DNA of 64,000 nucleotides from Anaerolineales bacterium (lineage in GTDB: Bacteria; Chloroflexota; Anaerolineae; 4572-78; J111), in contig JACKAU010000003.1 in the NCBI GenBank assembly GCA_020634855.1, positions 744,001 through 808,000 of the forward strand. The letters are read 5' to 3'. The first letter of the stretch is position 1, and each line of letters opens with the position of its first letter. The notes beneath the pieces were generated by a model that was given only the letters and a program-made list of their open reading frames with translations, was not told the DNA's origin and did no database searches. A program made the translations under genes and the position numbers. This document shows positions 40,882 through 50,589 of this stretch, one piece after another.

Positions 40882-42735
40882 GTGGACGGCAATTCCAAGG
40901 TAGGTTTGTATGAAATACCTAAAGTTCAGATGATCAGACCCCGACGAACCCAAAGCTTAGACCCCGATAATACCGACCGGGTTCCGATCACGCGAGAGCG
41001 CCTGGTTGGGTACAGACGTTTACTCCGTTATATACGCCCCTACCGGGCAAGGGTGCTGGTAGCGCTGACGGCGCTGTCGCTAGGAACAGTGCTGGGGCTA
41101 ACCATGCCGCTGATCATCCGTAACGTGGTCGATGTAGTCTTCGTCGAGCAGAGCCTATCTCTCCTCAACCTTTATACCCTGCTCCTGGCCCTTATTTTTT
41201 TTACGCAAGCCGTTTTTAGCTTTATCAACCGCTACAATATGGGTTACACCGGCGAAAGAGTGGTAGCCGACATCCGGCAGCAGATCTACGGCCATCTAGT
41301 GTCGCTGTCACTGCGTTTTTTTGCCGACCGACGCACGGGCGAGATTGTATCCCGCGTCACCAACGATGTCACTACCCTGCAAGCCGCCGTGACCGATAAT
41401 TTAGTAACCCTTTTGCAGCAGAGTTTGACGCTGGTCGGCGGGATAATTTTTTTATTTTGGCTCGATTGGCGATTGACAGGCATTATTTTGTTAGGCGTCC
41501 CCATCGTTACCTTGACTATGGTTTACCTGGGCCGAAAAATTCGCCTGGCCGCGACCGATGTGCAAGACCGATTGGCCGAAGCCTCGGCCACGGTTGAAGA
41601 GAGCGTCGGCGGGATTCGCATCGTCAAATCATTTGCTCGCGAGGCGTACGAAATCACCCGGTTCAATGCCCAGATCGAGCAGACTTTTGAGGCGGCTTTG
41701 CGCCGGGTCAAAATATCCGCCTTTTTAGCGCCGATGATCGGATTTATGGCATTTATGTCAATTACGGTTACGATCTGGTTTGGCGGCTTCGAGGTCATTC
41801 AAGGGCGATTGTCGCCCGGGGGGTTGGTCGCGTATTTGATCTATACGATGCTGGTCGCCGGTCCCATCGCCGCTTTTTCAACGCTCTACAGCCAATTTCA
41901 AGCCGCCTTGGGCGCGACGGAACGGCTTTTTGGCTTGCTCGACACCCCTCCCGAAATCGCCGATGACCCCGACGCTGTCCCCCTTCCCGATATTATTGGC
42001 CAAGTGACGTTTCATAACGTCAGCTTCGATTATGGTTCGGCCATTCCGGTGCTGTACCAGGTCAGTCTCAATGTGCCGCCGGGTCGCGTGATCGCCCTGG
42101 TGGGGCCGAGTGGAGCCGGCAAAACCACGTTGGTGAATCTTATCCCTCGCTTTTATGATGTCAGTGAGGGCTGTATTACCATCGATGGACACGACATCCG
42201 GCGGGTCACCAACCTCAGCTTGCGGCAGCAGATCGGTATCGTACCCCAGGAAACGATCCTTTTTTCCGACACGATTCGCGAAAATATTCGCTACGGCAAG
42301 TTGGACGCGACTCAGACCGAAATCGAGGCCGCGGCTCGGGCCGCTAACGCCCACGATTTTATTTCAGCCATGCCCCAAGGATACGAGACGTTGGTGGGCG
42401 AGCGCGGCATCAAACTGAGCGGCGGCCAACGCCAGCGGGTAGCGATTGCCCGCGCCATTCTCAAAGATCCGCGCATCCTCATTTTAGACGAGGCCACTTC
42501 ATCTCTCGATAGCGAGTCGGAACAGTTGGTGCAAGAAGCGCTGGAGCATCTGATGCGTTCGCGGACGACCTTTGTCATTGCCCACCGGTTGAGCACCATA
42601 AAAAACGCCGATTGGATCGTGGTATTGGATCAGGGGCAGATCGTCGAGCAGGGTACACACATTGACCTACTCAAAGATGAGGGGCTATATCACAAACTTC
42701 ACGCGATGCAGTTCAGACTTGATCTAGAGGTATAG
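40882..42735 (+). CDS. ABC exporter, fused permease-ATPase (MsbA/MDR type)
   Basis: 617 residues from a GTG at 40882; a TTG at 40906 or the ATG at 40930 are equally possible because the first 30 residues are not conserved. Six membrane helices (about 55-330) form the exporter transmembrane domain. The ATPase domain (about 370-610) has Walker A GPSGAGKTT, the Q-loop in IVPQETILF, signature LSGGQRQRVAIAR, Walker B ILILDEATS and the AHRLSTI switch. It works as a homodimer or heterodimer exporting lipids or drugs; no substrate can be named. It converges on mazG with a 10-bp gap. Confidence 0.93.
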   Translation: MDGNSKVGLYEIPKVQMIRPRRTQSLDPDNTDRVPITRERLVGYRRLLRYIRPYRARVLVALTALSLGTVLGLTMPLIIRNVVDVVFVEQSLSLLNLYTLLLALIFFTQAVFSFINRYNMGYTGERVVADIRQQIYGHLVSLSLRFFADRRTGEIVSRVTNDVTTLQAAVTDNLVTLLQQSLTLVGGIIFLFWLDWRLTGIILLGVPIVTLTMVYLGRKIRLAATDVQDRLAEASATVEESVGGIRIVKSFAREAYEITRFNAQIEQTFEAALRRVKISAFLAPMIGFMAFMSITVTIWFGGFEVIQGRLSPGGLVAYLIYTMLVAGPIAAFSTLYSQFQAALGATERLFGLLDTPPEIADDPDAVPLPDIIGQVTFHNVSFDYGSAIPVLYQVSLNVPPGRVIALVGPSGAGKTTLVNLIPRFYDVSEGCITIDGHDIRRVTNLSLRQQIGIVPQETILFSDTIRENIRYGKLDATQTEIEAAARAANAHDFISAMPQGYETLVGERGIKLSGGQRQRVAIARAILKDPRILILDEATSSLDSESEQLVQEALEHLMRSRTTFVIAHRLSTIKNADWIVVLDQGQIVEQGTHIDLLKDEGLYHKLHAMQFRLDLEV

Positions 42736-42745
42736 GACCTGGCAC

Positions 42746-44221
42746 TTAGCCAACGTTATCCGCATTTCCGGCCAAGATGGCTTTAGCCTGATCCCACAAT
42801 TGATCCATCTCCGCCAGCGTCATCTCTGACAACTGCCGGCCTTGGGCTTGAGCCAGCGCTTCCACCTGTTTGAATCGTTGCGTAAAACGGGCGCTGGTGG
42901 AGCGCAGCGCACTCTCCGGATCGACGTTCTGCCAGCGGGCCAGGTTGACAATCGAGAACAACAGGTCGCCGACCTCCGCCTCCAAGTGATCCGGCTCGGT
43001 GGCCTCGGCCACTTCGCGGGCCTCTTCATTGATTTTGTCCAGCACGCCTTCAATATCCGGCCACTCAAAGCCGACCCCCACCGCTTTTTTGGAGATCGCC
43101 AAGGCTTCGGCCAGGGCGGGTAACGCTTTGGCTACCCCATCTAGAGCCGAGGCGTGATGGTTTGTTTGTCCTTTAGCGGCCTTCTCCGCCTGCTTGATCG
43201 CCTCCCAATGAACTTTAACCTCATCCGCGTGATTCACCGCGACATCGCCAAAAACGTGGGGATGGCGTCGCAGCATTTTGCGATTGATGTGATCGAGTAC
43301 CGCGCCCATCTTAAATTCGCCGGTATCGGTGGCGATTTGGGTATGCAACACAATTTGCAGCAATAGATCCCCCAACTCTTCGGCTAGCGCGTCCGGGTCA
43401 TTGGCGTCGATGGTTTCCAGCACTTCGTAGGTTTCTTCCAGCAGGTATGGACGCAGTGTTTGGTGGGTCTGTTTTCGATCCCAGGGACAGCCGTTCGGCG
43501 AACGCAGATGAGCGATGATTTGTTGAAACGTATTGAAGCCGCTCAGGTTCGTATCGGCTGGCAGGTAAAGGGAAGCCGAAGCGGCCAGGAAGGATTGGCT
43601 GTCGATTTCAGACAGCGGGCCGGTCCAGATCGCCTCCGTAGGTCCGCCGGGACTGTGAACCAGAGTCACACTAAAATCGGCCGGATAGGCATTGAGCAGC
43701 GTCTGTTTGAGGCGAGCGGCCAAGGTTTGATCGTCGATATGTCTGACCAGAGCCGGACGATCCGGCTCCAATAACGGATGGTAGAGTTGAGCCAACTCGT
43801 AGGCATCGGCCAATTGTAGGCTGTGAACTTCAGTCAAGCCCAGAGCAGCCACCACCGCCTCAAAATAACTCAACCCCGGCACAATGGTCACGGGCAGTCC
43901 GGCGGCTTTGGCTTCGGCGCACAGGCGAGGCGTAACCGGATCATCCAAACTGGGGTGACCGGGTACAGCCAGAATGAACTCTGGTCGGCGCTGGCTTAAC
44001 AACACCACCTCAACCGCAATCTGTCTGAATCGATCGGCAGCCGGATGGGACGGATCGGTTGGGGGCGTTACGTAGCGCAGCCGGCCCGGAATATCGGGCA
44101 GGCTAGGGTGAGAGGTGTAAACATGGACTTCGATGGCGTAACGCAGATATTGGGCAGCGGCTTCAGTCCACAACTGACTGTCCCCCGGCCCAAGGCCGAT
44201 GATGGTGATTCCCGGACTCAT
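42746..44221 (-). CDS. mazG: YabN-type MazG: tetrapyrrole methylase domain fused to NTP pyrophosphohydrolase
   Basis: 491 residues from the ATG at 44221, which has GAGGAG 7 nt upstream; an earlier in-frame ATG at 44236 overlaps that site. The N-terminal about 235 residues are a SAM-dependent tetrapyrrole methylase-like domain (ITIIGLGPGD, VPGHPSLDDPV, VPGLSYFEAV). Two MazG modules follow: the first has CPWDRKQTHQTLRPYLLEE and EELGDLLLQIVLH with the metal-binding EExxD pattern; the second has EVGDLLFSIVNLARW. MazG hydrolyses NTPs to NMP and pyrophosphate as house-cleaning or to lower alarmone precursors. A tetranucleotide tract lies just upstream. Confidence 0.93.
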   Translation of the reverse strand: MSPGITIIGLGPGDSQLWTEAAAQYLRYAIEVHVYTSHPSLPDIPGRLRYVTPPTDPSHPAADRFRQIAVEVVLLSQRRPEFILAVPGHPSLDDPVTPRLCAEAKAAGLPVTIVPGLSYFEAVVAALGLTEVHSLQLADAYELAQLYHPLLEPDRPALVRHIDDQTLAARLKQTLLNAYPADFSVTLVHSPGGPTEAIWTGPLSEIDSQSFLAASASLYLPADTNLSGFNTFQQIIAHLRSPNGCPWDRKQTHQTLRPYLLEETYEVLETIDANDPDALAEELGDLLLQIVLHTQIATDTGEFKMGAVLDHINRKMLRRHPHVFGDVAVNHADEVKVHWEAIKQAEKAAKGQTNHHASALDGVAKALPALAEALAISKKAVGVGFEWPDIEGVLDKINEEAREVAEATEPDHLEAEVGDLLFSIVNLARWQNVDPESALRSTSARFTQRFKQVEALAQAQGRQLSEMTLAEMDQLWDQAKAILAGNADNVG

Positions 44222-44240
44222 TTGGTAGCTCCTCATAAAT

Positions 44241-44398
<158 letters not shown>

Positions 44399-44513
44399 AG
44401 CGACTATTTTACTCGTTGACACCGAGTCGCCCAACTTTTATAATTGAATTACGACATCGTTATGAATATGTCATCAATTAAGCCACCATCGCCAAAATGC
44501 GAGAGAGACCAAC

Positions 44514-45860
44514 GTGGATCAGAGAAGAATTTTTGTCATCGGACTATTGCTCCTAGTAACCTGTCTGGCCTGCAGCTACAGTTTCAGCACAGCTAAGATT
44601 ACCGGCGCCACACTGGCTCGTGACGCCAGTGGCGAAATCCCAACCGTCACTTTTTCACCGGATGATACCTTTTACTTCGTAGTTGATCTGGCCAACGCCC
44701 CGGACGATACGGTCATCAAAGCGGCTTGGACGGCGATCGATGCCGGCGGCAACAAGATTCCGATCGATGAAGCGCGAATTACTTCCGGCAGTGGCTTGCT
44801 CACGTTTGATCTCAGCAGTGAAAAATTGTGGCCGGTGGGCAATTATCAGGTCGAGTTATTTGTCAACAACGATTTGGCGCAGACGCAGGCGTTTGAGGTT
44901 AAAGCGCCGGTCGTCGCCGCCGCGCCGACGGCTACCCCTGCGCCGGAACCCACTATTACCCCGGAAGCGCCGACCACCGAGCAGCCTCAAACGTCCTTGA
45001 GCGACTCGGTGTCCATCAATAGCGGCTCAGCCGGAGACAGTCTGGCCGGTCAAATCGAACAAGGCGCAGTTCTACAATTTCAGGACACCCCTTACGTTCA
45101 TCCCTCCGGTGCATTTAGCCTGCCGATCCCCATCGGCTGGGCCGTAACGACTGAATCAGATCATCTGGGCGAATTTGGCGATGGCACATCCGTGGTCGGC
45201 GTGGAGTTTATCGATGAGGCCCAAGAATGGGATGAAACCGGAATGGCCCAATTCATCGACCGTTATCTGGCTAACTTTTTTTCCTCTCAATCTTATGAAG
45301 AGGTCGCCCATAAAGATCAACCTGATGGTAGTATTTATGTAGCGGTCACATTTGAATCTGAATCGGGCCAGGTGGTCGACAGCGACTTTTTCTTTGAACA
45401 GCGAGACACTGTTGTCTTTATCCTGTATCTATCAACCGTGGTCTACGATGAAATTAACGCTACTTGGAATGAAATTATCGGCGGTTACCAGGTCAATCCG
45501 CAAGCGGTGCGACCCGCCACACCCAGCCCTATACCACCCACGGTGACGAGAGCGCCGCCCACACCGACGACGCCCACAGTTAATCCCTTCACGCCGCCGC
45601 CGGGAGTCGCTCGCGTTTATTTACAAAACTTCTACACCAATGAATACAACATCGATTTTGGCGACGGTCAGGGTTCGCTGCAAGTGATGCCGGGGGCTGT
45701 CGATTCTTATCATGATTTGTCACCGGGCCGCTACAACCCCGGCTTAAGTCTTCCCGGTGGGGGAGCTTCGAACGTTCAATTTGAAATTGGCCCCAACCAA
45801 GCCTGGCTAATTGTGGTGGACAAAAATGCCAAAGTTAGCCAGAAACAAGTTTACCCTTAA
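44514..45860 (+). CDS. Lipoprotein with PsbP/DUF1795-like domain
   Basis: 448 residues from a GTG with GAGAG upstream. The N-terminus is a lipoprotein signal (IFVIGLLLLVTCLACS), with Cys20 as the likely lipidated residue although the lipobox is not perfect. Residues about 25-135 form an Ig-like beta domain; a Pro/Thr linker follows (140-165). Residues about 190-330 resemble the PsbP/DUF1795 fold (GAFSLPIPIGWAVT). A second Pro/Thr linker leads to a C-terminal beta domain (about 365-448, LQNFYTNEYNIDFGDGQG). It is probably anchored outside the cytoplasmic membrane. The function is unknown. Confidence 0.78.
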   Translation: MDQRRIFVIGLLLLVTCLACSYSFSTAKITGATLARDASGEIPTVTFSPDDTFYFVVDLANAPDDTVIKAAWTAIDAGGNKIPIDEARITSGSGLLTFDLSSEKLWPVGNYQVELFVNNDLAQTQAFEVKAPVVAAAPTATPAPEPTITPEAPTTEQPQTSLSDSVSINSGSAGDSLAGQIEQGAVLQFQDTPYVHPSGAFSLPIPIGWAVTTESDHLGEFGDGTSVVGVEFIDEAQEWDETGMAQFIDRYLANFFSSQSYEEVAHKDQPDGSIYVAVTFESESGQVVDSDFFFEQRDTVVFILYLSTVVYDEINATWNEIIGGYQVNPQAVRPATPSPIPPTVTRAPPTPTTPTVNPFTPPPGVARVYLQNFYTNEYNIDFGDGQGSLQVMPGAVDSYHDLSPGRYNPGLSLPGGGASNVQFEIGPNQAWLIVVDKNAKVSQKQVYP

Positions 45861-45911
45861 ACTATGAATGTAAAACGCCGAATCCGGGCCTGTAGCTGCT
45901 CCAAACTTAAT

Positions 45912-45940
45912 TTGCCAGTCGTGAGCAGGGATGATATAAT
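45912..45940 (+). promoter_or_regulatory. sigma70-type promoter of the S1-domain gene
   Basis: TTGCCA (45912-45917), a 17-bp spacer and TATAAT (45935-45940). It gives a leader of about 95 nt that ends in a good AGGAGAG ribosome-binding site. Confidence 0.8.
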
Positions 45941-46041
45941 CGGCCTTCGTTCCAGTTTGCACAATTTGCGCTGCTAGAGAGAAAAATTTAAAAAATTGGA
46001 ACGTTTCTCTCAAATTGGGAGCGCGTAGTCTAGGAGAGAAA

Positions 46042-46935
46042 ATGAGCACTCAAAATTTAGCCACAGAAGAACAAGCTGCCCAGGCAGCAGCGGGGGTAGA
46101 CACCCCGGATACCCCCGCCGTAGACACCCCGGCTGACAGCAGCCCCACCACTGAAGATACACCGGCCGTATCAACAGACCCCACCGAAACCGAAGATGTG
46201 AACTCCATTCTCGACCTTGAGTCAGGCCAAAAAATGGCCGGTAAGGTTAAAAACATCACCGATTTTGGTGCTTTCGTCGATATCGGGTTGCCCCAAGACG
46301 GTTTAGTCCACATCTCCGAGTTGTCTCGCAAAAAGGTTGAAAAAGTCACCGACGTTGTTTCAGTGGGGCAAGAAATTGAAGTTTGGGTCAAAAAAGTGGA
46401 TCAAAAACGCGGTCGCATCAGCCTGACGATGGTTAAACCCATCTCCATCCGAATTAGAGATATCGAAGAAGGGGCAGAATTAGAGGGGGTCGTGACCCGT
46501 TTGGAATCCTATGGCGCCTTTGTTGATATCGACAGCGAGCGGGACGGACTGGTTCACATCTCACAAATCACCCACGAGTACATTGATACGCCAGGAGATG
46601 CCCTGACGGTGGGTGACAGTGTGAACGTCAAAGTATTGAAAGTCAACAAGAAAAAGCGCCAAATCGATCTATCCATCAAAGCGCTGGTTGAGCCGCCAGC
46701 CAAAGAGCCGGCCAAAGACGAAAAATACGAACCAGCCGCTCAGATGGTTGAACAACCGGTAGTGGAAGAAGCCAATGATGAACCTGTCCCAACCGCGATG
46801 GCAATGGCCTACGCCGCGATGCAAAACAAAATGCAGGATGATCGATCAGATCGAAGTGACAAGGCAAAAGACGATAAACGACGCCATGAAATGGATGATA
46901 TCGTCTCTCGTACCTTAGCCACCAACAATAAATAA
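46042..46935 (+). CDS. RNA-binding protein with two S1 domains
   Basis: 297 residues from the ATG at 46042 (AGGAGAG ahead of it; the upstream TTG at 46015 lacks a site). An acidic Ala/Thr/Pro-rich N-terminus (about 1-55) is followed by two S1 OB-folds (about 65-135 and 150-220), each with the K-x-I-T-D-F-G-A-F-V-D or S-Y-G-A-F-V-D core and DGLVHIS. The tail is charged and probably disordered. Two-domain S1 proteins bind mRNA and can help translation or RNA stability; it is shorter than ribosomal protein bS1. It is monocistronic with a strong promoter and terminator, suggesting high expression. Confidence 0.88.
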   Translation: MSTQNLATEEQAAQAAAGVDTPDTPAVDTPADSSPTTEDTPAVSTDPTETEDVNSILDLESGQKMAGKVKNITDFGAFVDIGLPQDGLVHISELSRKKVEKVTDVVSVGQEIEVWVKKVDQKRGRISLTMVKPISIRIRDIEEGAELEGVVTRLESYGAFVDIDSERDGLVHISQITHEYIDTPGDALTVGDSVNVKVLKVNKKKRQIDLSIKALVEPPAKEPAKDEKYEPAAQMVEQPVVEEANDEPVPTAMAMAYAAMQNKMQDDRSDRSDKAKDDKRRHEMDDIVSRTLATNNK

Positions 46936-46941
46936 ATGACC

Positions 46942-46970
46942 AAAAAGCCGATCCTGCGGATCGGCTTTTT
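46942..46970. terminator. Bidirectional intrinsic terminator
   Basis: AAAAAGCCGATCC-TGC-GGATCGGCTTTTT: a 13-bp perfect stem with A and T tracts on both sides, between the convergent S1-domain gene and the CHAD gene. Confidence 0.93.
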
Positions 46971-47031
46971 GATATCATATTTTAGGGTAAGACGCAGGTC
47001 TGAGCGCCCCAACATAGTAACTCGGACGGGC

Positions 47032-48501
47032 TTACAAAACCGACACCGACCGTGCTAACAACTTGCGAAACTCACGCCGGTTGAAGCGATCCCAAGCCGC
47101 TGAAAATGAGACCAGTAGTTCATGGCGTTCATTGTGTTTGGCATTTAGATAAGCCTCAATTTGCTCCGGGCCTTGCTGCGCTTCGAGCGGTAGTTGCTTC
47201 TGCTGCGCGGCAAAATCTTTCAAGAACTTCTTGATGATTCCGGCCGCAACCTCGGCGTCGTTCAAGTCGCCCAAATGATCTTGCATAATTTTTGTCTCGG
47301 TGATCACTTGGTCGGACTCTGGGCCTAACACTTCTTCCAAACATTCCAGGGTATAGCGCAGCCGTTTGCAGGTAATGCGCAGTTGGTGCAGTGTGCTAAT
47401 CGGCGCTCCGTCGAGAACGGTTTCATAGGCGCGGACCTCGGCGTACGTATCATAGATTAGCATTGGCCCCACGTGCCGAAGTTGATTCGGTTCCGGATTG
47501 TCACCTAATTTGACCGGTGCAGCCCCCAAACCTTCCGTATTTACAAACGTGCCGAGCGACTTTTTGAATTTGCGGTAATCTCGGCTGTCGAGATGTTTTA
47601 TCATGATTTTCCGCGCCTTGTCTCGTTGGGTTTGCAACATGTCGAGCAAGGGTTGCAGCTTATCCTGCTCACTTTCCGCGAGAGTCCGCTGATATTGCTG
47701 CAACTTCTCAATAAATACATCCAGGTCGCGCACCGGACCCAAGGCCCGTCCGGTTTTTTTGAGGCCTTGCAGCAGCGGCTTGACCGACTTCTTGGTATAG
47801 CTGTCGCCAAAGACTTGGAAAGCCGCCCGCATCCGCCGGGTAGCCACTCGCATATCGTGCAGTTCCTCGATATCTTCCCCTACACGCGTCCCCGGTTCAT
47901 GCTCAAGCATACGCTCAAAATGGAAAGCCAGTACTTTACGACCGGCCTCGGCCATGCTATCCGTTGGTTCTAAGCCCACTTTAGCTTGAATAGAGAGTGG
48001 GGCAGCTTTCTCTTTCTTAGCCCTCTTTTTCTTGACTTTCTTCGTCAAATCTTTCGCTTTTTTCTTCTTTTTATTGATCGGCTCCTCAACCAGAGCTTGA
48101 TCTTCATCCGGCGCGGCCGATTGAGCCTCCAGGACCGGCTCGCTTAACTGTTCTTGAGGCCCGCCATTCTTTACTGAAACTGGGGCTATCTGAGCAACTT
48201 CAGCCTCTACCGACTGGCCGGCCATCTCCGGAATTTGGCTTTCCTCGGCCAAGTGATCGCCGGCGCCGCTACGAGATTGGCTCTCTTGAGACCCCGGAAA
48301 AATCGCCATGCGTTCTTTAGAAAATTCGCGCTGCCAACGCTTCACCACTCTAACCGTTAAATCGACCTCGGCCGCAATATTTTCCGGCTTTTGTCCGGCC
48401 TCGCTCATCAGGATAATCATGGCCCGCCGCGATACATTTTTGTTGCCGGTGTCGGCTATGGTTTTTAGATTTATCTTCTCGGTGGGACTTAATTCAAACA
48501 C
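47032..48501 (-). CDS. CHAD domain protein with N-terminal helix-turn-helix
   Basis: 489 residues from the GTG at 48501, chosen because AAAGAGAG lies upstream; open codons extend to 48597 and an ATG sits at 48540. The first about 65 residues form a transposase-type helix-turn-helix (VSRRAMIILMSEAGQKPENI, then VDLTVRVVKRW). A long low-complexity linker with a lysine-rich stretch (KKKKKAKDLTKKVKKKRAKK) leads to a CHAD domain (about 185-485), marked by LHDMRVATRRMRAAF and LHQLRITCKRLRYTLE. CHAD domains bind polyphosphate. Combined with the helix-turn-helix this hints at polyphosphate-responsive DNA binding (inference). Confidence 0.82.
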   Translation of the reverse strand: MFELSPTEKINLKTIADTGNKNVSRRAMIILMSEAGQKPENIAAEVDLTVRVVKRWQREFSKERMAIFPGSQESQSRSGAGDHLAEESQIPEMAGQSVEAEVAQIAPVSVKNGGPQEQLSEPVLEAQSAAPDEDQALVEEPINKKKKKAKDLTKKVKKKRAKKEKAAPLSIQAKVGLEPTDSMAEAGRKVLAFHFERMLEHEPGTRVGEDIEELHDMRVATRRMRAAFQVFGDSYTKKSVKPLLQGLKKTGRALGPVRDLDVFIEKLQQYQRTLAESEQDKLQPLLDMLQTQRDKARKIMIKHLDSRDYRKFKKSLGTFVNTEGLGAAPVKLGDNPEPNQLRHVGPMLIYDTYAEVRAYETVLDGAPISTLHQLRITCKRLRYTLECLEEVLGPESDQVITETKIMQDHLGDLNDAEVAAGIIKKFLKDFAAQQKQLPLEAQQGPEQIEAYLNAKHNERHELLVSFSAAWDRFNRREFRKLLARSVSVL

Positions 48502-48597
48502 ACTATTTCTCTCTTTCAGACTGATATTAACCCCAAGCATAGGGCGCTTTTGTATAGGAAAATTAGGCAAAGCTAATTTGTAACGGCTGGGGAACAA

Positions 48598-48940
48598 AAG
48601 ATTTGTAAAAAAAGTTTAACAAGTAATTAACTGTTATTTTACAAAAAAGGACGCCGCTTGCCAAATATTGGCTTGGCTATTCCCATTTGTGAAATTTAAT
48701 ACAACCACTGTTAAATTTGTGCAATTTTTCCTTAATGAATTATAATAAATCCGGTAAATGAATTTATCCGAACATCGTAACGTTTTCTTAACTTCGGGGT
48801 TTAGTCATGCGTGAAACAATTCACAGGGGACCATCATCGATCACAACCCCATGTTGACCTCGTTCAACCCTCTACTGCCATAAAATTCATTGTCCCCACG
48901 TCTATCAGGATCAAAAACAATCACCCAACCGGAGGGACCC
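48598..48940. other. Intergenic region upstream of the acyl-CoA carboxylase operon
   Basis: An AT-rich divergent spacer. It contains a perfect TATAAT at 48741-48746 on the plus strand with a poor -35 (TTGTGC, 18-bp spacing). The roughly 190-nt leader after it has a small hairpin GTGAA-ACAA-TTCAC near 48810-48823 and GGGGTT/AACCCC complementarity (about 48797 and 48844). I see no known riboswitch core. Confidence 0.45.
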
Positions 48941-50491
48941 ATGAGTCTTGACCCAAAAATTAAACAACTAAGGGAATTCAAAGAAAAAGCTAAGTTGGGC
49001 GGCGGTGAGGAACGCATCGCCAGTCAGCATGCCAAAGGCAAACTCACCGCTCGTGAGCGGATCGAAATTTTGCTTGACGAAGGTTCGTTTCGCGAGATCG
49101 ACATCTATGTAGCGCGCCACGCTGGTGAGTTTGATCTCAACACCTATCACCCCACCGGTGACGGCGTTGTTACCGGCTACGGAACGATAGAGCAGCGTTT
49201 GGTTTATGTCTTCGCTCAAGATTTTACCGTGTTTGGCGGCAGCCTGAGCCGGGCCCATGCCGACAAAATCATAAAACTTCAAGATTTAGCCACAAAAAAT
49301 GGAGCGCCGATCATTGGCCTTAATGACTCTGGGGGCGCTCGCATTCAAGAAGGGGTGGTTAGTCTGGGCGCTTACGCCGACATTTTTTTGCGCAACGTGC
49401 TGAGTAGTGGCGTCATTCCCCAAATTTCGTGCATTCTCGGCCCCTGCGCCGGGGGGGCTGTCTACTCGCCGGCGATCACCGATTTTATTATAATGACAAA
49501 AGAAACTAGCCACATGTTTGTCACCGGTCCGGAAGTGGTCCGTTCGGTTACCCACGAAGAGGTGAGCATGGAGGATTTGGGCGGGGCCATGACCCATAAT
49601 CAGGTTAGCGGTGTGGCTCATTTTGCCTCGGAAAGCGAAGAACACGCGCTTTACACCACCCGGCAGTTAATCGGCTTTATCCCCAGCAACAATATGGAAG
49701 ACGCGCCCGGCGTCATCTGTCGAGATGATCCGCTGCGGACGGAGAGCGCGCTCGATACCATTATCCCGGAAAACCCCAACAAACCCTACGACATTCACGA
49801 GGTCATCACGAAAATTGTCGATGAAGGCTTCTTCCTGGAAGTACAAGAACATTATGCCAAAAATATCGTGGTTGGCTTTGCTCGCCTCAATGGGCGCAGC
49901 GTGGGCATTGTCGCCAATCAACCGGCTGTTTTAGCCGGGGTGTTGGATATCAACTCATCCGCCAAAGCCGCCCGCTTTGTTCGCTTCTGCGACTGTTTTA
50001 ACATTCCTTTGATTATTTTAGAGGACGTGCCGGGCTTTTTGCCGGGGGTCGGCCAGGAACATGGGGGGATCATCCGCCACGGCGCCAAGCTGCTGTACGC
50101 TTTTGCCGAAGCCACCGTGCCCAAGATTACCGTCATTACGCGCAAAGCTTACGGCGGCGCCTACGATGTAATGAGCAGCAAACATATTCGAGGCGATGTT
50201 AACCTGGCCTGGCCGACGGCCGAAATCGCGGTGATGGGGCCGGAGGGCGCGGCTAATATTCTGTACCGCAAGGAGTTAGCCGCCGCTGAAAACCCCGATG
50301 AGCTGCGGGCCGAACTGGTTCAAAGGTATCGGGACACTTTCGCCAATCCTTATGTCGCAGCCAGTTGGGGCTATCTGGATGACGTTATCGAACCCTCCCA
50401 GACCCGCCCTCGCTTGATTAACGCGCTTGAAATGCTAAAAAACAAACGAGACGAAAATCCGCCCAAGAAACACGGCAACATTCCTTTGTAG
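48941..50491 (+). CDS. Acyl-CoA carboxylase, carboxyltransferase beta subunit (PCC-beta type)
   Basis: 516 residues from the ATG at 48941 with GGAGGG 7 nt before it. The two crotonase-like halves of the carboxyltransferase are visible: FAQDFTVFGGSLSRAHADKI, NDSGGARIQEGV, the oxyanion region GPCAGGAVYSP, then VPGFLPGVGQEHGGIIRHGAKLLYA-type sequence and RKAYGGAYDVM in the second half. It transfers carboxyl from biotin to an acyl-CoA, probably propionyl-CoA by overall similarity to PccB; acetyl-CoA is not excluded. It is the first gene of a three-gene complex. Confidence 0.93.
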   Translation: MSLDPKIKQLREFKEKAKLGGGEERIASQHAKGKLTARERIEILLDEGSFREIDIYVARHAGEFDLNTYHPTGDGVVTGYGTIEQRLVYVFAQDFTVFGGSLSRAHADKIIKLQDLATKNGAPIIGLNDSGGARIQEGVVSLGAYADIFLRNVLSSGVIPQISCILGPCAGGAVYSPAITDFIIMTKETSHMFVTGPEVVRSVTHEEVSMEDLGGAMTHNQVSGVAHFASESEEHALYTTRQLIGFIPSNNMEDAPGVICRDDPLRTESALDTIIPENPNKPYDIHEVITKIVDEGFFLEVQEHYAKNIVVGFARLNGRSVGIVANQPAVLAGVLDINSSAKAARFVRFCDCFNIPLIILEDVPGFLPGVGQEHGGIIRHGAKLLYAFAEATVPKITVITRKAYGGAYDVMSSKHIRGDVNLAWPTAEIAVMGPEGAANILYRKELAAAENPDELRAELVQRYRDTFANPYVAASWGYLDDVIEPSQTRPRLINALEMLKNKRDENPPKKHGNIPL

Positions 50492-50542
50492 CTCTGACCT
50501 TGGCACAGCGGTTAATGAAACCACACCCTCTATTTATTAGAA

Positions 50543-50561
50543 CTTCCGCTCAATGCGGAAG
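50543..50561 (+). other. Intercistronic hairpin between carboxylase genes
   Basis: CTTCCGC-TCAAT-GCGGAAG, a perfect 7-bp stem with a 5-nt loop, sits in the 98-bp gap between the carboxyltransferase gene and the biotin carboxylase gene. No U-tract follows, so it may be a processing or stability element that sets subunit ratios. Confidence 0.55.
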
Positions 50562-50589
50562 AATTATAGTCGAGAATAAGGATTAGACT

